The notes under the pieces: model-generated | What the model was told of the DNA's origin: nothing | What the model saw: the letters and a program-made list of their open reading frames with translations, nothing else | The model's database searches: none | Part shown: positions 60,367 to 64,000 of the stretch, piece after piece | Layout: the number at the start of each line of letters is the position of its first letter | Position numbering within the stretch: the first letter of the stretch is position 1 | Origin: an uncultured Spartobacteria bacterium | GTDB lineage: Bacteria; Verrucomicrobiota; Verrucomicrobiia; Chthoniobacterales; Chthoniobacteraceae | DNA length: 64,000 nt | Direction: 5' to 3' | Assembly: GCA_903919125.1 (NCBI GenBank) | Contig: CAIXGS010000028.1 | Location: forward strand, 1 to 64,000 | Translations under genes and position numbers: made by a program

Positions 60367-63300
60367 ATGCGCACGTCCCAACTATTCCGTCGTATCTTTG
60401 CCTCGCTTATCCCCTCGCTTATCCTTCTGGTCGCGCTCTCTTACCAAAGCCCTGCGCTTGAACCCGGACCGCTCCTTTCCCCTAAAGAGGCCGTCTCTAA
60501 AATGACGTTTCCAGATGGATTTTCCGTGGATCTTCTCGCCTCGGAACCAGAACTGGTACAGCCGATTGCCTTTTGTTGGGACGAAAAGGGACGCCTCTGG
60601 GTGGTGGAAGGCAACACCTACCCTGAGCGCGCTGGCGCCCCGCCCATCCCGCGCCCCGACACCGACCCGCATCTCGACGTCCTCACCGTCGAGGAGAACG
60701 CTAGCCTGTTTGGCGGTTCGGACCGAATCCTCATTTTTTCCGATGAAGACGGAGATGGGGTGTATGAGACGCGGAAGGTCTTTTTAGAAAATCTCAATCT
60801 GGTTTCCGGAATTGAGGTGGGCTTCGGCGGGGTTTACATCGGCGCTGCCCCTTATCTCCTCCATGTGCCCCTTGATGCCTCCGGCGACAAACCTGCAGGG
60901 CCACCGCGTGTGCTTGCCGATGGGTTTGGTTGGCAGGACACACACGAAACTTTGAACTCTTTCCTCTGGGGTCCTGACGGCTGGCTGTATGGCTGCCATG
61001 GCGTCTTCACCCAGTCGAAAGTACGCGTTTGTACCGGGCCAGCCGGCGCGCGCCCCACTTTCCCGATGAACTGCGCCTACTGGCGCTGGCATCCCGTGCG
61101 CCAAGAGTTTGAGCTCTTCGCTCAGGGCACCTCCAATCCGTGGGGGTTGGATTATAACGCCAAGGGCCAGTTTTTTTCGGAGGCATGCGTGATCCCTCAC
61201 TTTTGGCACGTGATTCCGGGAGCGTATTACTTACGTCAGTCCAATCCGCTCGGCCATTTTAACCCTTATGTTTACAAGAACATCGAAACGATCGCGGATC
61301 ACTCCCACTTTTCCGGAGGCAAGCCTTCATACGGCCAGCAAGCCAATCGCGGGAGTTCCGATGATTTTGGGGGAGGCCACGCCCATTGCGGGCTTTGCAT
61401 CTACGATGGTCTGAATTTCCCTGCGCAGTATCGGGGCCAGCCGCTACTGGGTAACATCCACGGCAAACGCATCAATCAGGAGCAGCTCATCCCTGAGGGC
61501 TCCGGTTACAAGGCTTCGCACGCGCCAGATTTTTTACAGTCCAACGACTTCAATTTCACTGCCGTCACCCTCAAACAGGCGCCGGATGGATCCGTCGTGT
61601 TCAGCGATTGGTATGACAAACAAAAGTGCCATAACAGATCGCCTCAAATTTGGGATCGCTCCAATGGGCGCCTCTATCGAGTCAAATACGCCAAGACTTG
61701 GACGCCGTGGAAGCCGACGCTCGGCATGTGGGAACCGGCTTCTACCCTCGAATTGCAGCTTCAGGAGAATAGCTGGTTGAGCCGGATGGCCCGCCGCAAA
61801 GTGGAGGAGGTTGCAATGCGGGCTCCCGTCGGGGCTGATCTCATCCGCAGGGCTCGGGAATTGATAACGAGCTCGCAGAGCCCCGAGGCTCGCTTGAGAC
61901 TCATGTGGTGGTTGAACGCGACGCGGGATGCCGGAAATCTCAACGTCTGGAAAGAGAAGTTGCGCGATTCAGACGACAACGTTCGCCAGTGGGGGATTCG
62001 GCTCATTGTACAGCAGGGACCGGTTGAGGAGGGCCTTGTGCGGGAGTTCGAGCGGATGGCAAAGGACGACGCTTCCCCGGTAGTGCGGCTTGCCTTAGCT
62101 AGCGCTCTCCAGAGCTTGCCGACTTCCGCTCGTTGGGGGTTGGCTGCGGAACTTCTTCGACATGCCGAGGACAGCCAAGACCATAATCTGCCTCAGATGC
62201 TTTGGTACGGGGTCGAGGCGGCGGTGCCCGAAAATCCTGAAAAGGCGATGCAGCTCGCGAAGTCTTCACTGCTTGAATTGCCCGCATCATTGATTGCGCG
62301 ACGGACAGCGGAAATGCGCTCCGATCTTGGCAACGCCTTACTTTTGGGCGCCATTACGCAGGCCAAATCCGCACCAGAAGCTGCCCGTTTTATCACGCCC
62401 TTGGCTGAGGCCTTGCAGGGCAGGTTCGACTTGGCAGCTCCCAAAGAATGGAAAGCGGCATACGAACGTCTGGGCGCTCTGGCTGAGTCTTTGAAGGACG
62501 CAAGTCTCCAACAAGGGTTGCTGGACGCTCGGACCTCCGTGGGAGTCGCCTTCAACGATGCCAAGGCCTGGCAAGAATTGCGGGTTCTGGCGAAAGACGC
62601 GCCAGCCAGTTTGGAGAGGCGTCAAAAGGCTTTGCAAACCCTTGCCGCGGGGCGCGACCCCGAACTCCCAACGCTCCTGCTCCAACTGCTCGCCGATGCA
62701 CCCCTGCGCTTGGACGCACTCAAAGCAGCCGCGAGCCTCAGCCTAAACAATGGCTCCGGAGTCAAATCGCTCCCTCCTCTCTTCGCAGCCATGCTGGAAA
62801 TGTATCCCACCCTAAACGCGAAGGAAAAATCGGCCGCGTTGCAATCCTTCTCAGGCCGCGTCGAAACGGCGCACCTCCTCATGGACGCGGTGGAGGCGAA
62901 GCGAGTTCCTTACAACGACCTGTCCATGTTTGTGGCGAGACAAATTGCAGGGCTAAAAGATGACGCGCTCGCCAAGCAGGTCGACAAACTCTGGGGCAAA
63001 GTGGATGCAACCACAACAGGCGCGAAGGCGGAAGCGGTAGCCAAAGAGCACGCGCGCCTAAAAGCGATTCTGACCGATGGCTATCTCAAAACGGCAGACC
63101 TCCAAAAAGGGCGCGTCCTTTTCCAGAATATCTGCGGGCAATGCCATCAACTATTTGGTGAAGGCGCCAAGATTGGACCGGATCTGACCGGTTCCAACCG
63201 GGCCAACGTGGATTACATTCTCGAGAATGTCATCAACCCGAGCGCAATCATTGGAAAGGACTACGAGCTCCATATTTTCACCCTTAAAGATGGCCGCGTG

Positions 63301-64000
63301 ATCAGTGGAATGGTGCGCGCCGAGGATGATCAGTTAATCACCGTGCAGTCTCCCAGCGGAGAGGAGCAGGTGCGAAAGGCAGAGATTCGCTCGGAGGATA
63401 AACCCGGTATCTCCATGATGCCCGAGGGAATTTTTGGAGCCCTATCAAAGGAACAGATGCGTGATCTCGTTGGATATCTGGCCGTTCCCCAGCAGATTTC
63501 CCTCTCAGGCGCAGGCCAAAAAGCTGCCGCATATCGAGTAGAAGGCGCATTGGAGGCGGAGTCTTTCAAGATCCTCGATGCTCCCGGACTCGCCACAGTG
63601 CAAGCAATGGGAGGTTTCCGGGACGGGGTTTTTTCGGGCGATTCCCAAATTTTCTGGAGAAAAGCCAAGACGGGAGACGTGCTCAAACTTGAGGTCCCAG
63701 TAAAGGCTACCGGAAAATTCCGTGTCCGCGCCGTGTTTTGTCGCGCTCCGGATTACGGCATCATCCGGGTGAGATTTGCGGGGCGGGATATGGATCAGGG
63801 GACGATTGATCTGTTTGGCTCGAAGGTGACCAATACGGAAGCCTTACCTTTGGGCGTTGTTGAATTCCCAAATTCGGGAACTGCGGTATTGGAGCTTGAA
63901 TTAACAGGCAAGAATCCTGCGGCCTCTGACAACAAGATCGGTCTCGATTACCTGCTTTTGGAACCTTTGGATCTCAAGGCCTCCCCTGTTGTACCCACCG
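60367..64000 (+). CDS. PVC-type propeller/HEAT/cytochrome c protein, cut by window end
   Basis: At least 1,211 residues; no stop before the window ends. A signal peptide (LIPSLILLVALSYQSPALEPG) is followed by FPDGFSVDLLASEPELVQPI and WDEKGRLWVVEGNTYPE, the opening of the membrane-bound dehydrogenase-like propeller common in Planctomycetota and Verrucomicrobiota (about 45-470). A HEAT-like helical region (about 490-880) follows, then a cytochrome c domain with CGQCH (923-927) and a likely distal Met in SMMPEG. The end (about 1040-1210) is a beta-sandwich, carbohydrate-binding-like domain. It is periplasmic or surface-located; sugar or alcohol oxidation is often assumed for this family, but the substrate is unknown. 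Confidence 0.85.
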   Translation, partial: MRTSQLFRRIFASLIPSLILLVALSYQSPALEPGPLLSPKEAVSKMTFPDGFSVDLLASEPELVQPIAFCWDEKGRLWVVEGNTYPERAGAPPIPRPDTDPHLDVLTVEENASLFGGSDRILIFSDEDGDGVYETRKVFLENLNLVSGIEVGFGGVYIGAAPYLLHVPLDASGDKPAGPPRVLADGFGWQDTHETLNSFLWGPDGWLYGCHGVFTQSKVRVCTGPAGARPTFPMNCAYWRWHPVRQEFELFAQGTSNPWGLDYNAKGQFFSEACVIPHFWHVIPGAYYLRQSNPLGHFNPYVYKNIETIADHSHFSGGKPSYGQQANRGSSDDFGGGHAHCGLCIYDGLNFPAQYRGQPLLGNIHGKRINQEQLIPEGSGYKASHAPDFLQSNDFNFTAVTLKQAPDGSVVFSDWYDKQKCHNRSPQIWDRSNGRLYRVKYAKTWTPWKPTLGMWEPASTLELQLQENSWLSRMARRKVEEVAMRAPVGADLIRRARELITSSQSPEARLRLMWWLNATRDAGNLNVWKEKLRDSDDNVRQWGIRLIVQQGPVEEGLVREFERMAKDDASPVVRLALASALQSLPTSARWGLAAELLRHAEDSQDHNLPQMLWYGVEAAVPENPEKAMQLAKSSLLELPASLIARRTAEMRSDLGNALLLGAITQAKSAPEAARFITPLAEALQGRFDLAAPKEWKAAYERLGALAESLKDASLQQGLLDARTSVGVAFNDAKAWQELRVLAKDAPASLERRQKALQTLAAGRDPELPTLLLQLLADAPLRLDALKAAASLSLNNGSGVKSLPPLFAAMLEMYPTLNAKEKSAALQSFSGRVETAHLLMDAVEAKRVPYNDLSMFVARQIAGLKDDALAKQVDKLWGKVDATTTGAKAEAVAKEHARLKAILTDGYLKTADLQKGRVLFQNICGQCHQLFGEGAKIGPDLTGSNRANVDYILENVINPSAIIGKDYELHIFTLKDGRVISGMVRAEDDQLITVQSPSGEEQVRKAEIRSEDKPGISMMPEGIFGALSKEQMRDLVGYLAVPQQISLSGAGQKAAAYRVEGALEAESFKILDAPGLATVQAMGGFRDGVFSGDSQIFWRKAKTGDVLKLEVPVKATGKFRVRAVFCRAPDYGIIRVRFAGRDMDQGTIDLFGSKVTNTEALPLGVVEFPNSGTAVLELELTGKNPAASDNKIGLDYLLLEPLDLKASPVVPT

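Noticed and set aside
1-64000. tRNA, rRNA, CRISPR array or prophage
   Set aside because: No cloverleaf-like, rRNA-like or regularly spaced direct repeats were recognised, and no phage structural genes are present; the only array-like repeats are short and have no unique spacers.

Overview
The window looks like a chromosomal segment of a flagellated Verrucomicrobiota bacterium, most likely near the Opitutae. The clues are several secreted quinoprotein-like beta-propellers that begin with a DWPRxxG-type motif, a PVC-type propeller/HEAT/cytochrome c (CxxCH) protein at the right edge, a large PA14/discoidin secreted protein, few obvious Shine-Dalgarno sites, and a nearly complete flagellar locus with no flhG in its usual place. 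The taxonomic call is inference; no rRNA gene is present.

Layout. (1) 1-770: the start of a probable IS5-type transposase runs off the left edge, next to a TauE/SafE permease that has lost its N-terminal part. (2) 793-15993, minus strand: one compact ten-gene operon, nearly all gaps 0-90 nt or start/stop overlaps. In transcription order it encodes two secreted PQQ-like propellers, an MFS transporter with an unusual periplasmic insertion, an EhpF/PaaK-like adenylating enzyme, an aldehyde dehydrogenase/acyl reductase, an iron alcohol dehydrogenase, a third propeller, a HemN-like radical SAM protein, a fusion of a chorismate-lyase-like domain with a flavin halogenase/oxygenase-like domain, and a fourth propeller. 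My reading (inference) is a small-molecule pathway: chorismate to 4-hydroxybenzoate, oxidation or halogenation of the ring, activation and reduction of the carboxylate to aldehyde and alcohol, export by the MFS protein, with the propellers acting outside the inner membrane. This is the best candidate for an undescribed system. A divergent gene at 16222 encodes a tandem winged-helix-like protein that may control it.

(3) 17031-48787, minus strand: a flagellar supercluster. It carries motA, two motB genes, fliA, flhF, flhA, flhB, fliR, fliQ, fliP, fliO, fliN, fliM, fliL, flgE, flgD, fliK, a motE-like gene, fliJ, fliI, fliH, fliG, fliF, fliE, flgC, flgB, a REC/HD-GYP-like regulator, chaperone genes (a flgN-like gene and fliS), a possible flgM, a lipoprotein gene and fliD. 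Flagellin, rod genes other than flgB/C, ring genes flgH/flgI and hook-filament junction genes are not in the window. Sigma-28-like promoter matches lie upstream of fliD and of the possible flgM.

(4) 48915-64000: housekeeping and secreted genes: aroD, a 1,744-residue PA14/discoidin/glycoside-hydrolase-like protein, dcd, acs (plus strand), a primary-type sigma factor (plus), two repeat-bearing intergenic regions, and a PVC-type cytochrome c protein cut by the window end. No tRNA, rRNA or CRISPR array was recognised.
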